From assembly GCF_015751895.1 (NCBI RefSeq), contig NZ_JADOTZ010000001.1:806001-870000 (forward strand): a stretch of DNA of 64,000 nucleotides. The letters are read 5' to 3'. This document shows positions 8,347-17,412 of the stretch, in pieces. Source of the DNA: Zhihengliuella flava (GTDB taxonomy: Bacteria > Actinomycetota > Actinomycetes > Actinomycetales > Micrococcaceae). The translations under genes were made by a program, and so were the position numbers. Below the pieces are notes generated by a model. It searched no databases and had not been told where the DNA came from. It worked only from the letters and a program-made list of their open reading frames with translations. How positions within the stretch are numbered: position 1 is the first letter of the stretch; every line of letters starts with the position of its first letter.

Positions 8347-9984
8347 TCAGCGTCGCACGTCGACCTCGATGCTGCGCCGCCCCTCGCTCGCCGGGGGCAG
8401 CGGGGTCATGGACACCGTGCGCTCGTCCTCACCCAGCACGCGCAATCCGCCGTAGACAGCCTCGCCGGAAGCATCGAGAAGGAAAGCCACGGCCGAGGAG
8501 GAGACCGATTCAAGGTCCACCATCTCGGTCGCAGCGCCGGTGAGCTCGATCGTCTCAGCGTCCCCGATCGTCCCGTCCGCGGAAACTGGCCGCAGATCGA
8601 CGCTAGAAGTCCCCCCGGCAGACCCGAGCATAAGGTCGGCATCGTCGCGTCCGGGCATCGCGACGAGATGTTGATGTCCGAGTCGCGATGTGGCGGGCAT
8701 CCACCCAAAATCGACGTTGGCATCAGAGGTTCCGCGCACCGACCGGGCCCCCGCAATGACGGACTCGCTCGATTGCAGGGCAACGGTGTAATTGCCGTTC
8801 TCTAACTCTTCGAGGGAGAACTGCGCCACCGAGTCTGCGGGGACCGTCCGTTCGGCGCCGCCCGGAACGTCCACTTCCCCGTCTTCGCCGAATATCCGCA
8901 GGCTGACTTGAGCCTCCTGGGAACTGGGATTCGCAACCTGCAGCTGACTGGTGGCATCGGAAAAGTCTCCCGCCGTGGAGAGCTCGAGTGAATCCTGTTG
9001 CACGAAGAGGCCCGGCACCAGCTGGCTCCGGGCGGCGGGTGCGCCCGGGGTGAGGTAGTCCACGCCGCCGGGGGTCAATCCCCGCAGCACGGACTGCTGC
9101 ACGACGGCGGCCAAGGGGGCGCCCTGGGATCGGACGCGAACACTCACGGCGGGATCGTCGGCAATGAAGCCGGCCAAGACGATGTCCTTGGTTTGGCCCG
9201 GGCCCACCACGATGCCGCGCAGATTCGCGGCTTCTGCGCGACCCGTCGAACCGAGCACGTCGAGGTCCACCGTGGCCGCGGAATCGGAGGGGTTCGACAA
9301 CATGAGCACCGCGGTGCGGCCCACCTCGGTGGAGGCTCCGGTGATCCATTGATCGTTCGACGGCGGCAGGCACGCCGCCGTGGCTTGCCCGGCGAGGTCT
9401 CCGTCCGTGGCCTCGTAATGGCGCGTGAGGCCAGCGGTGGACTTGAGGCCGCCCAACGGCTGGGCCCGCAGTAGCGCCCAGCCCGAGGAGGAGACCTCGC
9501 TGGCCGACTCGGCCGTCTGCCCGCTGTAGCCGTCCTCGCTGGCCCCCAATTGCTGATCCGCCTCGTCGTCCGGCAACCGTTCCGCTAGGTCCTCCAACGA
9601 CTCCCCGTCGAGGGATTCGATCGCCGTGCCGGGGATCCGCTGGGCCGGATCGGAGATCACGGTACCGCTCACGGTGGACTCGGCCGATTCGGCGTCGGGA
9701 GCAAACTCCGGGTCGGTCCCTTCGGCCGTCGTGCCCTCAACAAGGCGCGGCATCGGGGCGCAGGCAAACACCGCATCGCCCGCCGGGACGGTCGACGCCG
9801 TTAAGCCAATGTTCTGGGCGGCTGAACCGGTTCCCCACAGGCCCTGAGCCACAACTCCCCCACCGGCGACCAGCACCAGAGCCGCGCCGGTCCCGGCGGC
9901 AACGGTGCGCCGGACGCGCTGGCGCATCAGGCGCCGGGCCCTCCGCGTGTCGGCGCTACTGCGCTCGGCGTCGGATTTGCTCAT
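8347..9984 (-). CDS. DUF5719 family exported/membrane-anchored protein
   Basis: 545 aa. A basic N-terminus (RRARRLMRQRVRRT) precedes one hydrophobic segment at about residues 28-47, so it is probably anchored in the membrane with a large extracytoplasmic part. A low-complexity acidic linker (about 80-160) leads into beta-rich repeats typical of DUF5719. It has a strong ribosome binding site (AGGAGGAG). Its start overlaps the stop of the upstream glycosyltransferase gene by 4 bp (ATGA), so the two are translationally coupled and probably work together at the cell surface. The specific role is unknown. Confidence 0.85.
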   Translation of the reverse strand: MSKSDAERSSADTRRARRLMRQRVRRTVAAGTGAALVLVAGGGVVAQGLWGTGSAAQNIGLTASTVPAGDAVFACAPMPRLVEGTTAEGTDPEFAPDAESAESTVSGTVISDPAQRIPGTAIESLDGESLEDLAERLPDDEADQQLGASEDGYSGQTAESASEVSSSGWALLRAQPLGGLKSTAGLTRHYEATDGDLAGQATAACLPPSNDQWITGASTEVGRTAVLMLSNPSDSAATVDLDVLGSTGRAEAANLRGIVVGPGQTKDIVLAGFIADDPAVSVRVRSQGAPLAAVVQQSVLRGLTPGGVDYLTPGAPAARSQLVPGLFVQQDSLELSTAGDFSDATSQLQVANPSSQEAQVSLRIFGEDGEVDVPGGAERTVPADSVAQFSLEELENGNYTVALQSSESVIAGARSVRGTSDANVDFGWMPATSRLGHQHLVAMPGRDDADLMLGSAGGTSSVDLRPVSADGTIGDAETIELTGAATEMVDLESVSSSAVAFLLDASGEAVYGGLRVLGEDERTVSMTPLPPASEGRRSIEVDVRR

Positions 9985-12900
9985 GTTGACTCCTCCTGGC
10001 CATGCCGCGTCGTCGTGTCAGGGGCCATCGGTTCCGGACCATCCGTGCTGTGCGCGTGATCTGTGGCGCGCCACCGTGGTTCGCTCAATTGATTCCGGCG
10101 GCGCGCACGGATCGGCAGCACGAGCAGGATCACGATCACGGCCAGCACCGCCTGGACGATGCCGATCGGCAGAGCCCAAGGATTGTGGTAGCTCACCGTC
10201 ACCGTTCCAGCCTCGGCCGGCAGCTCGAACGCTTGCGCCCACTCCAAGGTGGTGGCCCGCAGCGGGCGGCCGTTGAAGCTCGCCTGCCATCCGGCATCGG
10301 CGCGCTCGGCGAGGACCAGGCGTCGCCCGTCGTCACCAGCGGGCACGTCCTGCTCCGTGACGCGGGCCCGGTTCGAGTCGAGCAAGTATTCCTGATTGAC
10401 CTGGGCATCAACGACGCGCACGCGCGAGGTGAAGTTGCCGCTCTCCTCCTCGGCTCCCGCCGGCTCCACGCGCCACAGCCATCCGGCATCGGTCCGGCCG
10501 ATTTCGGCGAGAGAGGGAACGACGTCGATGAGGCTGGCCGTGTAGTCCCCGGAGGAGTCCGTGTTGGTCAGCACCACAAAGTCGACGCCGAGGATCGCGA
10601 GATCCCGCCGCGGGTCGAGGGCCTGGCCGGAAACGATCGAGGCGACCGTTGCGCGTAGCGCCGTCGTTGCGTCGTCGTCCTGACGTCGTTCGGCAGCGAA
10701 CAGTGGCCCGTACAGCGCACCGGCCTCAGCCACGGCAGAGACAGAGTCCAGCGTGGAGCCGCTGCCGCTGACCAGCGACGCTTCGACGGAACCGCCGTCA
10801 CGCCGCGTCATGACCAGCGTGCGGGTCTCGTGCGGGCTCACGCCACGGTCAGCTGCCGTGGCCGGCAGGCTGCGGGCGATCGTCGCTTGCACCTGCGATT
10901 CAGCCCCATAGGGCCCGCTCGCCACCAGCCAACCAGCGCCCGCCACCACGACGGCGATGCCGGCCAGCACGGCCACGGCTGACACGCCCAGACGGCGCGC
11001 GCGGCTGGCCGACCCCAGCGACTCGATTTGCCCGGAGGTAAAGCGAAGGTTCCCGGCGCCAGCGGCCGCGGCGACGAGCAATGCGAGCACGACGGCTGAT
11101 GTGAACGTCCCCGTGAACGGAGTCACCGTCTGCGCGCCATCGACGCCCGTGGCCACCAGTTGCGCGCCAGCCGAGGCCGCGAGGAGGACGACGGCGGCGG
11201 CGAGCGCCCCACGCGCGGTCCACCCGGCGCGGTCCGCGGCAACGGATCCGAAGACCGCGCAGAGCAGCACCGGGAGCGCCACAAGCACTGCGGCGATAGC
11301 GAGCCACGGTACCCCGGGAGCCACGTCGGTGAGCCAGGGTAAACCGTTGGCCGTGTCTAGGGTGACGGGAAAGCCGAGCGCCTGCTGCCACAACGGCGCC
11401 GCGTCGAACGCGCGAGGCACGGACGGATCGGCGAAGAGGACGCGCAGGTCTTCGGTGGCGGTGACAGCCAGCGGGGCCACCACGCCGATCGCCGGAAGGG
11501 GCACCCACCACAGGGCTTTGGCGCGGCGACCGGCCGCCAGCGCCACGATGATGATCACGGCCACTGCTGGCCACAGGAGGGCTGGCGCGGCGGACACCAG
11601 GCCGGCGAGGGCGAGCGCGGCTCCCGCGGCCGCCGTCCACGACGGGGTGCCAGCGACGCCCGGGCGGGCGGTCGCGGCGGCGTCGTCGTGGTTCAGCGTG
11701 GCCTGACCGCGCCGCGGGGCCCCACCAATGCTGCGGATGATGCCGAGCGCGGCGAGCGGAAGCAGCAGGTGCACCACGACGGCGCTCAGGCGCCCCTGGC
11801 CGAGAGCGACCTGCAGGCTGGGTGCCAGACCGTACAACACAGCACCCAGCAATCGGATCCCGCGCGAGCCAGTCACCGCGCCGAGGGTCAGCCAGGCGAA
11901 GAACGCTGCGAGCGGCATGGCCGCGAAGAAGAGGACGACGACGGCCACGTTGGGCGCCCCGGCCGCCGTGAGCCCGAGCAGCCAGAGCAGACGGTCGAAC
12001 GGGTCTGGCGCGCCGGCGACTCCAGACCCCGTCGCCTGCCACCATTCGGTCGCGTTGGCCCAGAGCGTGCCAGCCCGATCCGAAATCGGCAACAAGGCGC
12101 CTCCGGTGAGTGCCTGCGCACCGATGAGGTGGCGCAGGCCCAACAGGGACAGCCCGGCCGTCAGCAGGACCGCGACGATGGCGCCGACGGCGGAGCTGAG
12201 CCGATTCGTCGTGGCGAGCTCGGCGAAGTCGTCCCGGTCGTCACCGGAGGGATTGGAGGCTTCGGTCTGGGCGAGGCTATGCGAGCCAACCCCCACCGGT
12301 TCGTCCTCCACGCGGGCCGTCAGGTGCCGACGGTGCTCGCGGACCTCTCGGGGATTCGTCATCAGGGCGCGAACGGCTCCACGGCGCTGCTTGCGCGTAC
12401 TGGCGGCCTGCCGACGCGACTTGATGAGACTCACGGGGCGCAACACGGCGGCGAGGGACGCGATCAGTTGTCCGGCGCCGTGGCCCGGGTCCTTAGAAAT
12501 CAGGCCGGCGATGAAGCGGCCTAGGCCGCCCAGGACGGCGAAGAGCGTGATGAACGGGACGGCGAGCAACGGCGCGTGCTTCAAGCGCAGGTAGACCTGG
12601 GACCGGCGCGCGGCCATGGGACCACTGAAGTGCTTGACGGCGTCCGGCGCGTGATACATGCGGGCGGCAGGAACGATGACGACGCGGTGCCCCGCGAGGC
12701 GAGCACGCCAGCAGAGATCGAGGTCGTCCCCCACCCCTGGCAGCGCCTCGTCGAAACCGCCGAGCGCCTCGAACACGTCACGCCGGATGAGCAGGCCAGC
12801 GGAGTTCACGGCAAAGGAGTCGCTGCGTCGATCGTGCTGTCCCTGATCGAGTTCGTCGGCCTCGATCATGGTCAAGCGTTCGCCCGCTCGGCTCATGGAC

Positions 12901-13373
12901 AAGCCCACGTCGAGCAGGTGACGCGGCCGGTCGGCGTCGAGCTGCTTGCAGCCAGCAATCGCCACGGACGGGCTCGCCTCCACGGCGCGCAGGAGCTGCT
13001 CCAAGGCGTCCGGGGCGGGGGCCGAGTCGTCGTGGATCAGCCAGATCCATTCGTTCCCGGCGACCTCTAGGGCGGGAGCCTCCGCGAGCCCGGCGGCCAC
13101 GGAATGCCCGAACCCGTGGGCGGACGTCTGCGTCACCAGGGCGTCGTCAGGCAGGTATCCTCGCAAGAGCGGCGCCGAGTCATCCCGCGAGGACGCGTCC
13201 ACCCCGATGATCCGGTCAACGCGTCGCGTCTGCTGGGTCAGGGCGCCCAGCGTTTGGGGGAGAAACTCCGCACCGTCACGCGTGGCAACGACGGCGGTGA
13301 CGGCAACTTGTCCGTAAATTAGACCGCTCGCTTCCGCAGCCGGCGGCGTTCGCGCTCGGACAGGCCGCCCCAA
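9981..13373 (-). CDS. Very large membrane glycosyltransferase family 2 protein
   Basis: Up to 1130 aa. Residues about 25-290 form a GT2 domain: TAVVATRDGAEFLPQTL, IIGVDASSRDDS, WLIHDDSAPAPD (nucleotide-sugar site) and GVGDDLDLCWRARLAG. About a dozen transmembrane helices follow (roughly 390-800), then a soluble C-terminal domain (about 830-1090) and a last helix. This architecture is standard for actinobacterial cell-surface glycan synthesis; the sugar and acceptor are not evident. The start is uncertain: the only standard start codon upstream of the GT2 domain is TTG 13373, inside the 3' end of whiB, and an in-frame ATT sits at 13319. Confidence 0.88.
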   Translation of the reverse strand: MGRPVRARTPPAAEASGLIYGQVAVTAVVATRDGAEFLPQTLGALTQQTRRVDRIIGVDASSRDDSAPLLRGYLPDDALVTQTSAHGFGHSVAAGLAEAPALEVAGNEWIWLIHDDSAPAPDALEQLLRAVEASPSVAIAGCKQLDADRPRHLLDVGLSMSRAGERLTMIEADELDQGQHDRRSDSFAVNSAGLLIRRDVFEALGGFDEALPGVGDDLDLCWRARLAGHRVVIVPAARMYHAPDAVKHFSGPMAARRSQVYLRLKHAPLLAVPFITLFAVLGGLGRFIAGLISKDPGHGAGQLIASLAAVLRPVSLIKSRRQAASTRKQRRGAVRALMTNPREVREHRRHLTARVEDEPVGVGSHSLAQTEASNPSGDDRDDFAELATTNRLSSAVGAIVAVLLTAGLSLLGLRHLIGAQALTGGALLPISDRAGTLWANATEWWQATGSGVAGAPDPFDRLLWLLGLTAAGAPNVAVVVLFFAAMPLAAFFAWLTLGAVTGSRGIRLLGAVLYGLAPSLQVALGQGRLSAVVVHLLLPLAALGIIRSIGGAPRRGQATLNHDDAAATARPGVAGTPSWTAAAGAALALAGLVSAAPALLWPAVAVIIIVALAAGRRAKALWWVPLPAIGVVAPLAVTATEDLRVLFADPSVPRAFDAAPLWQQALGFPVTLDTANGLPWLTDVAPGVPWLAIAAVLVALPVLLCAVFGSVAADRAGWTARGALAAAVVLLAASAGAQLVATGVDGAQTVTPFTGTFTSAVVLALLVAAAAGAGNLRFTSGQIESLGSASRARRLGVSAVAVLAGIAVVVAGAGWLVASGPYGAESQVQATIARSLPATAADRGVSPHETRTLVMTRRDGGSVEASLVSGSGSTLDSVSAVAEAGALYGPLFAAERRQDDDATTALRATVASIVSGQALDPRRDLAILGVDFVVLTNTDSSGDYTASLIDVVPSLAEIGRTDAGWLWRVEPAGAEEESGNFTSRVRVVDAQVNQEYLLDSNRARVTEQDVPAGDDGRRLVLAERADAGWQASFNGRPLRATTLEWAQAFELPAEAGTVTVSYHNPWALPIGIVQAVLAVIVILLVLPIRARRRNQLSEPRWRATDHAHSTDGPEPMAPDTTTRHGQEEST

Positions 13374-13867
13374 ATTCCAAACCGCTCGTCGTTAGCCAGC
13401 GCGTACTCGAGGCATTCGGAACGGACATTGCAGGCGCCGCAGACCTTCTTGGCGTCCCGGGTCGAGCCGCCCTTCTCCGGAAAAAAGGCCTCGGGGTCAG
13501 TCTGCGCGCAGAGGGCTTCCGTCTGCCAGCCCAGTTCGCCTTCGTCCTCGTCATAGCCGACGAGTCCGAGCCACAGCTCCCGCTCAGTGTTTTTCTGCTG
13601 GCCGCTCTCGGCCGGGGCCTGGCGCAGCGGAGCCACGAGCGCCTCGGGCTCCGCGGAGTCGCTGCCCGCCTCGGCTTCCTCGTGCGCAGCGAGGAACGCG
13701 GTCGCGCTCTCTTCGAGGACCTGTTCGGACGCCTCGCGGAATCGCTCCGCCGCGGCGTCGTCCGCCGGGTCGAGGAACCAGTCCCCGGGCACGCCACGGG
13801 AACCATAGTGCTTAGAAGCCTGTGCCTGGCTAGTGCTGTGCTCGTAAATGCGTTCTGGTGTCCCCAT
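13319..13867 (-). CDS. whiB2: WhiB family iron-sulfur transcriptional regulator (WhiB2/WhmD-like)
   Basis: Wbl proteins bind a [4Fe-4S] cluster and partner with the primary sigma factor. About 182 aa from ATG 13867. The Wbl domain is at the C-terminus: cysteines at about 120, 143, 146 and 152 (C-x22-C-x2-C-x5-C), then GIWGG (164-168) and the basic tail ERERRRLRKR. WhiB2/WhmD controls septation in relatives; the assignment rests on position beside DUF3499, LCP, GtrA and purEK homologs. Unusual is the roughly 110-residue acidic N-terminal extension, as most WhiB2 proteins are 80-120 aa. The start has a weak GAAGGG site; the frame is open further upstream without similarity. Confidence 0.88.
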   Translation of the reverse strand: MGTPERIYEHSTSQAQASKHYGSRGVPGDWFLDPADDAAAERFREASEQVLEESATAFLAAHEEAEAGSDSAEPEALVAPLRQAPAESGQQKNTERELWLGLVGYDEDEGELGWQTEALCAQTDPEAFFPEKGGSTRDAKKVCGACNVRSECLEYALANDERFGIWGGLSERERRRLRKRAV

Positions 13868-13965
13868 TGTTGAGCCCTTCAATGTACTGGTCGGCTGTGC
13901 TCGTCCGTGCGCTATGGCCATCGAGGCCCGAGCGCTGTGAGAACGTATGAGGGAAGCTCATGCGT

Positions 13966-13994
13966 GTTCTACGCGACTAATTACACGTGTGTAA
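13966..13994 (-). promoter_or_regulatory. Probable whiB promoter with overlapping inverted repeat
   Basis: Minus strand: -35 TTACAC (13994-13989), 17-bp spacer, -10 TAGAAC (13971-13966), about 100 nt ahead of the whiB start. TTACAC and its inverted copy GTGTAA (13981-13994, 2-nt centre) overlap the -35, so a regulator could bind there. The rest of the 272-bp gap (13868-14139) shows no gene. Confidence 0.45.
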
Positions 13995-14139
13995 CTCTCC
14001 CCCGTCAAGCGGATCGGGGATTTTAGAGGCCGTTCGCGCGTGTCGTTTCGCGCCACGCCGGAGAAAATCCCCGCTAGACCACGGGGGAGGCAACTTCGCC
14101 GGATTGTCAGGGTTTTCACAGCATCAAGAGGAGTTCGCC

Positions 14140-14880
14140 GTGCCGACACATCACGAAACATTGCGGCCCATCGAGTCACTATTGGCACCCCTCCGGGCGT
14201 CTGCCGCGCCCCTGCTGACGTGGCACGGGCCCTCCGGCGAGCGCGTCGAGCTCTCCGGGCGCGTGGTCGACAACTGGGTGGCTAAGTCGGCAAACCTCCT
14301 GCAGGAGGAATACGACGCCGGCCCCGGCACGATGGTGCGTCTGGACATGGAACCACATTGGAAATCCATCGCACTCGCTCTGGCCGCATGGCACGTGGGA
14401 GCCACGGTGACCACGCGCCCGGACGGGCCCGCCGACGTCGTCGTGACGGATTCCCCCGAGGGGGCCTCCGGCGACGAGGTTCTCGCCGTCGCGCTCCCCT
14501 CGTTGGCCCTGTCGTTCGGGTCAGACCTCCCCGCCGGCGCCCTCGACTATGCGTCGGAGGTCCGCTCGTTCGGTGATGTGGCGTTTCCGGAGCCCGTCGA
14601 CGCCGGCGCGACGGCGCTCGTGACGCCGGACGCCGAGCTGACCTTCGGCGAGCTCGTCCAGGAGCCAACGGGCACGTTCGGACTGGCCCAAGACGCCGGG
14701 GCCGTGGCGTTCGCCACCGACGCACAGACCGGGGCCGTGCGGAACGGCATCAGCACCGTGGTGCACGCCGCCGTGGTCCTCTTCGCAGCACAGCGTCCGC
14801 TCGTCGTCCTCGGCGCCGGCGTCGAGGCGAGCGCTCGCCTACTGGAGCAAGAGCGCGTCGCCGAGATGCTCGGGGCCTAG
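14140..14880 (+). CDS. TIGR03089 family protein
   Basis: 246 aa from GTG 14140, which has an excellent ribosome binding site (AAGAGGAG, 6 nt). It belongs to TIGR03089, an actinobacterial family that resembles the N-terminal part of AMP-binding ligases (TWHGPSGERVELSGRVVDNWVAKSANLL) but lacks the downstream adenylation motifs, so it is probably not a complete ligase. Function unknown. An Rv3268-type gene sits in the same neighbourhood in mycobacteria. Its stop is 1 bp from the stop of the convergent GtrA gene. Confidence 0.85.
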   Translation: MPTHHETLRPIESLLAPLRASAAPLLTWHGPSGERVELSGRVVDNWVAKSANLLQEEYDAGPGTMVRLDMEPHWKSIALALAAWHVGATVTTRPDGPADVVVTDSPEGASGDEVLAVALPSLALSFGSDLPAGALDYASEVRSFGDVAFPEPVDAGATALVTPDAELTFGELVQEPTGTFGLAQDAGAVAFATDAQTGAVRNGISTVVHAAVVLFAAQRPLVVLGAGVEASARLLEQERVAEMLGA

Positions 14881-14881
14881 G

Positions 14882-15448
14882 CTAGCTCGTTCGCCCCTCG
14901 TCCGGCTCCGCTCGGCCGGGAACCTGGACGGCGCCCTGCGTTGCCGCCGAGGCATCGGCATGGCCAACGATCTCGTGATCGTGGGCAAATTCGGGCTCCT
15001 CGTCCAGCTCGGCCGTGAAGACCCAGAAGCGGTAGGCGAAAAAGCGGAAAATGGTTCCGAGAATGAGACCCACCACGGATCCGGCGATGAAGAGGCTGGT
15101 GGTGTCGGTGAGGTGGAGCAAGTACTTCGTGACCCACACGCACGCCGCGGCGATCCCGAGGCCGATGGCGTTCATGACGAGGAAGAGCACCAGTTCGCGG
15201 GCCACGTTATTTTGCCGGCGGTGACGGAACGTCCAGTACCGGTTAGCCACCCACGAAAAGAGCGTCGCCACCACGCCAGCAACGATCTTGGCTTTGACTT
15301 CAGAACCGGCCATGGGCCCACCCATGAGCCACACGAAGATGCCCGTATCCACCACGAAGGCGGCGGCCCCGACTACGCCGAACTTGGCGACCTCCCGCCA
15401 CAACATCGAGACCAAGCCCTGGACGCGTCCCACGAGCGAGCTGAACAT
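14882..15448 (-). CDS. GtrA family membrane protein
   Basis: About 188 aa with four transmembrane helices: FGVVGAAAFVVDTGIFVWL, AGVVATLFSWVANRYWTF, LVLFLVMNAIGLGIAAACVW and the last near FIAGSVVGLILGTIFRFFAYRFWVF. GtrA proteins are thought to help move polyprenyl-linked sugars across the membrane. The YWTF and YRFWVF signatures are typical. The tail of about 50 residues is acidic and hydrophilic. The start is uncertain: ATG 15448 follows GGAGG by 3 nt (close), and GTG 15460 is four codons earlier. An Rv3277 homolog next to purK is a conserved arrangement. Confidence 0.88.
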   Translation of the reverse strand: MFSSLVGRVQGLVSMLWREVAKFGVVGAAAFVVDTGIFVWLMGGPMAGSEVKAKIVAGVVATLFSWVANRYWTFRHRRQNNVARELVLFLVMNAIGLGIAAACVWVTKYLLHLTDTTSLFIAGSVVGLILGTIFRFFAYRFWVFTAELDEEPEFAHDHEIVGHADASAATQGAVQVPGRAEPDEGRTS

Positions 15449-15636
15449 GTTCCTCCACACAACCGGTTGCCGCCATCGGTGCCCGTGGGCGGCGATCCGT
15501 TTTTCTCAAGAGAGCGCCACGGCCGGACGGCATAGTGGCGACCAGTCTACGGGTGTCCGCTACGTGTTCGCTGTGAATCGGTACCAAAATCGAGGTGCCG
15601 GCGCTCACGGGTTCGGGTGGTCGGCGTCGCTTTCGG

Positions 15637-15642
15637 TACGCT
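15637..15642 (+). promoter_or_regulatory. -10 element of purK (leaderless)
   Basis: TACGCT, 6 nt before GTG 15649. The 200-bp gap to gtrA holds nothing else I recognise beyond a possible minus-strand TAGACT at 15550-15545 for gtrA. Confidence 0.5.
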
Positions 15643-15648
15643 GGGCGG

Positions 15649-16806
15649 GTGAGTTTTCCTGTGATTGGTGTAGTAGGTGGCGGCCAGCTCGCCCGGATGA
15701 TGGCCCCGCAGGCCGTGCACTTGGGCGTCGAGCTCCACGTCTTGGCCGAGGGCCCCGACGTCTCCGCGGTGTCCGCCGTGGCCCACGCCCCCGTCGGTGA
15801 TTACACGGACCTTCAGGCGCTGCGGGACTTCGCCCGCGGTAAAGACGTCATCACCTTTGATCACGAACACGTCCCGAACGCCCACCTGCAGGCGCTCATT
15901 GACGACGGCGTCAACGTACAGCCGCGCCCGGCCGCACTGGTGCACGCCCAAGACAAGCTCGTCATGCGGCGAGCCATTGAGAAGCTGGGCCTGCCCAATC
16001 CCCAGTGGGACGCCGTCGCCACCGTCGAGGACCTGATCGCCTTCGGCGAGAAGATCGGGTGGCCGGTGGTCCTCAAGACGCCGCGCGGCGGGTACGACGG
16101 CAAGGGCGTGCGCATCGTTGACTCGGCGGCCGCTGCGCGAGACTGCAGCGACTGGTTCGATGGCACTTTTGACGCGCTGCTGGCCGAGGAGAAAGTCCCG
16201 TTTACTCGAGAGCTCTCCGCCATGGTGGCCCGAACTCCGAGCGGCACGGCTCGGACGTGGCCAGTGGTCCACACCATTCAGGTCGACGGCGTCTGCGACG
16301 AAGTGATTGCCCCGGCCGCTGCGCTGGATCCGGCCGTCGAACAGGCCGCACGTGACGCCGCACTGACCATTGCGGAGGAGTTCGGCGTGACCGGAACCAT
16401 GGCCGCGGAGCTTTTCGAGACGGACTCCCACCCGGCCGGATTCGTGGTTAACGAACTGGCGATGCGCCCGCACAACACCGGCCACTGGACCATGGATGGC
16501 TGCGTCACCAGCCAATTTGAACAACACCTGCGCGCCGTGCTGGATCTGCCCTTAGGCGACACGTCGGTGCTCGGCGAGCGCGTCGTCATGAAGAATTACT
16601 TGGGCGGGGACAACCATGATTTGTACGCCCTGTTCCCGGCAGCCTTAGCGGCGGAGCCACGAGTCAAGGTCCACGCCTACGGCAAGTCGGTGCGCCCTGG
16701 CCGTAAGATCGGGCACGTCAACGTCGTCGCAGAGCCCGGGGAAACCATCGAATCGTTGCGGGCCCGTGCGGACCGCGTCGCCTCACTCATTCGAGACGGC
16801 CGGTAA
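15649..16806 (+). CDS. purK: 5-(carboxyamino)imidazole ribonucleotide synthase PurK
   Basis: ATP-grasp enzyme of de novo purine synthesis that carboxylates AIR with bicarbonate to N5-CAIR. About 385 aa. The N-terminal VIGVVGGGQLARMM, the ATP-grasp segments WPVVLKTPRGGYDGKG and TMAAELF, and the C-terminal NELAMRPHNTGHWT are diagnostic. purE follows 57 bp downstream, giving the two consecutive steps. The GTG start is set by TACGCT 6 nt upstream. Rare TTA codons occur at 16552 and 16645. Confidence 0.97.
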   Translation: MSFPVIGVVGGGQLARMMAPQAVHLGVELHVLAEGPDVSAVSAVAHAPVGDYTDLQALRDFARGKDVITFDHEHVPNAHLQALIDDGVNVQPRPAALVHAQDKLVMRRAIEKLGLPNPQWDAVATVEDLIAFGEKIGWPVVLKTPRGGYDGKGVRIVDSAAAARDCSDWFDGTFDALLAEEKVPFTRELSAMVARTPSGTARTWPVVHTIQVDGVCDEVIAPAAALDPAVEQAARDAALTIAEEFGVTGTMAAELFETDSHPAGFVVNELAMRPHNTGHWTMDGCVTSQFEQHLRAVLDLPLGDTSVLGERVVMKNYLGGDNHDLYALFPAALAAEPRVKVHAYGKSVRPGRKIGHVNVVAEPGETIESLRARADRVASLIRDGR

Positions 16807-16863
16807 ACCCCACCCACCGCGGGCACTGCCTTGGACTCAGTGCCGTTGAACGAAGGAACCAGC

Positions 16864-17403
16864 ATGAGCAACACGCAGCCGCTCGTCTCAGTCGTCATGG
16901 GATCGGACTCGGACTGGCCCACCATGCGCTTGGCCGCCCAAGCACTCGAGGAACTCGGCATCCCGTTCGAGGCCGACGTCGTCTCGGCGCACCGGATGCC
17001 GCAAGACATGATCGCTTACGGACTGGCCGCCCACGAGCGCGGACTGCGTGTCATCATCGCCGGAGCCGGCGGGGCAGCACATTTGCCGGGCATGCTGGCC
17101 TCGGTGACGCCGTTGCCGGTCATCGGCGTGCCGGTCCAGCTCAAGACTCTGGACGGAATGGACTCGCTGTTGTCGATCGTCCAGATGCCCGCTGGCGTGC
17201 CCGTGGCCACGGTCTCCATCAACGGCGCCCGCAACGCGGGCCTGTTGGCGGCGCGCATGCTCGCCAGCGGCGAGGGCGATGTCGCCGAGCGGCTGCGGAG
17301 CCAGCTGGTGGACTTCTCCGCCGAGCTACGGCAGGTCGCTGCGGACAAGGGCGCTGCGTTGCGCCAGCGCATTGCAGAGAACGGCACGGGCGATCACGCC
17401 TAG
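16864..17403 (+). CDS. purE: 5-(carboxyamino)imidazole ribonucleotide mutase PurE
   Basis: Class I PurE that converts N5-CAIR, the PurK product, to CAIR. About 179 aa from ATG 16864 with an AAGGA ribosome binding site. Signatures are [13 protein letters not shown] (substrate phosphate loop), [11 protein letters not shown] and [14 protein letters not shown]. The segment [10 protein letters not shown] is also conserved. It is followed by an LCP gene only 9 bp later, so purK-purE-LCP-manA may form one transcription unit. Confidence 0.97.
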   Translation: MSNTQPLVSVVMGSDSDWPTMRLAAQALEELGIPFEADVVSAHRMPQDMIAYGLAAHERGLRVIIAGAGGAAHLPGMLASVTPLPVIGVPVQLKTLDGMDSLLSIVQMPAGVPVATVSINGARNAGLLAARMLASGEGDVAERLRSQLVDFSAELRQVAADKGAALRQRIAENGTGDHA

Positions 17404-17412
17404 CGAGACACG

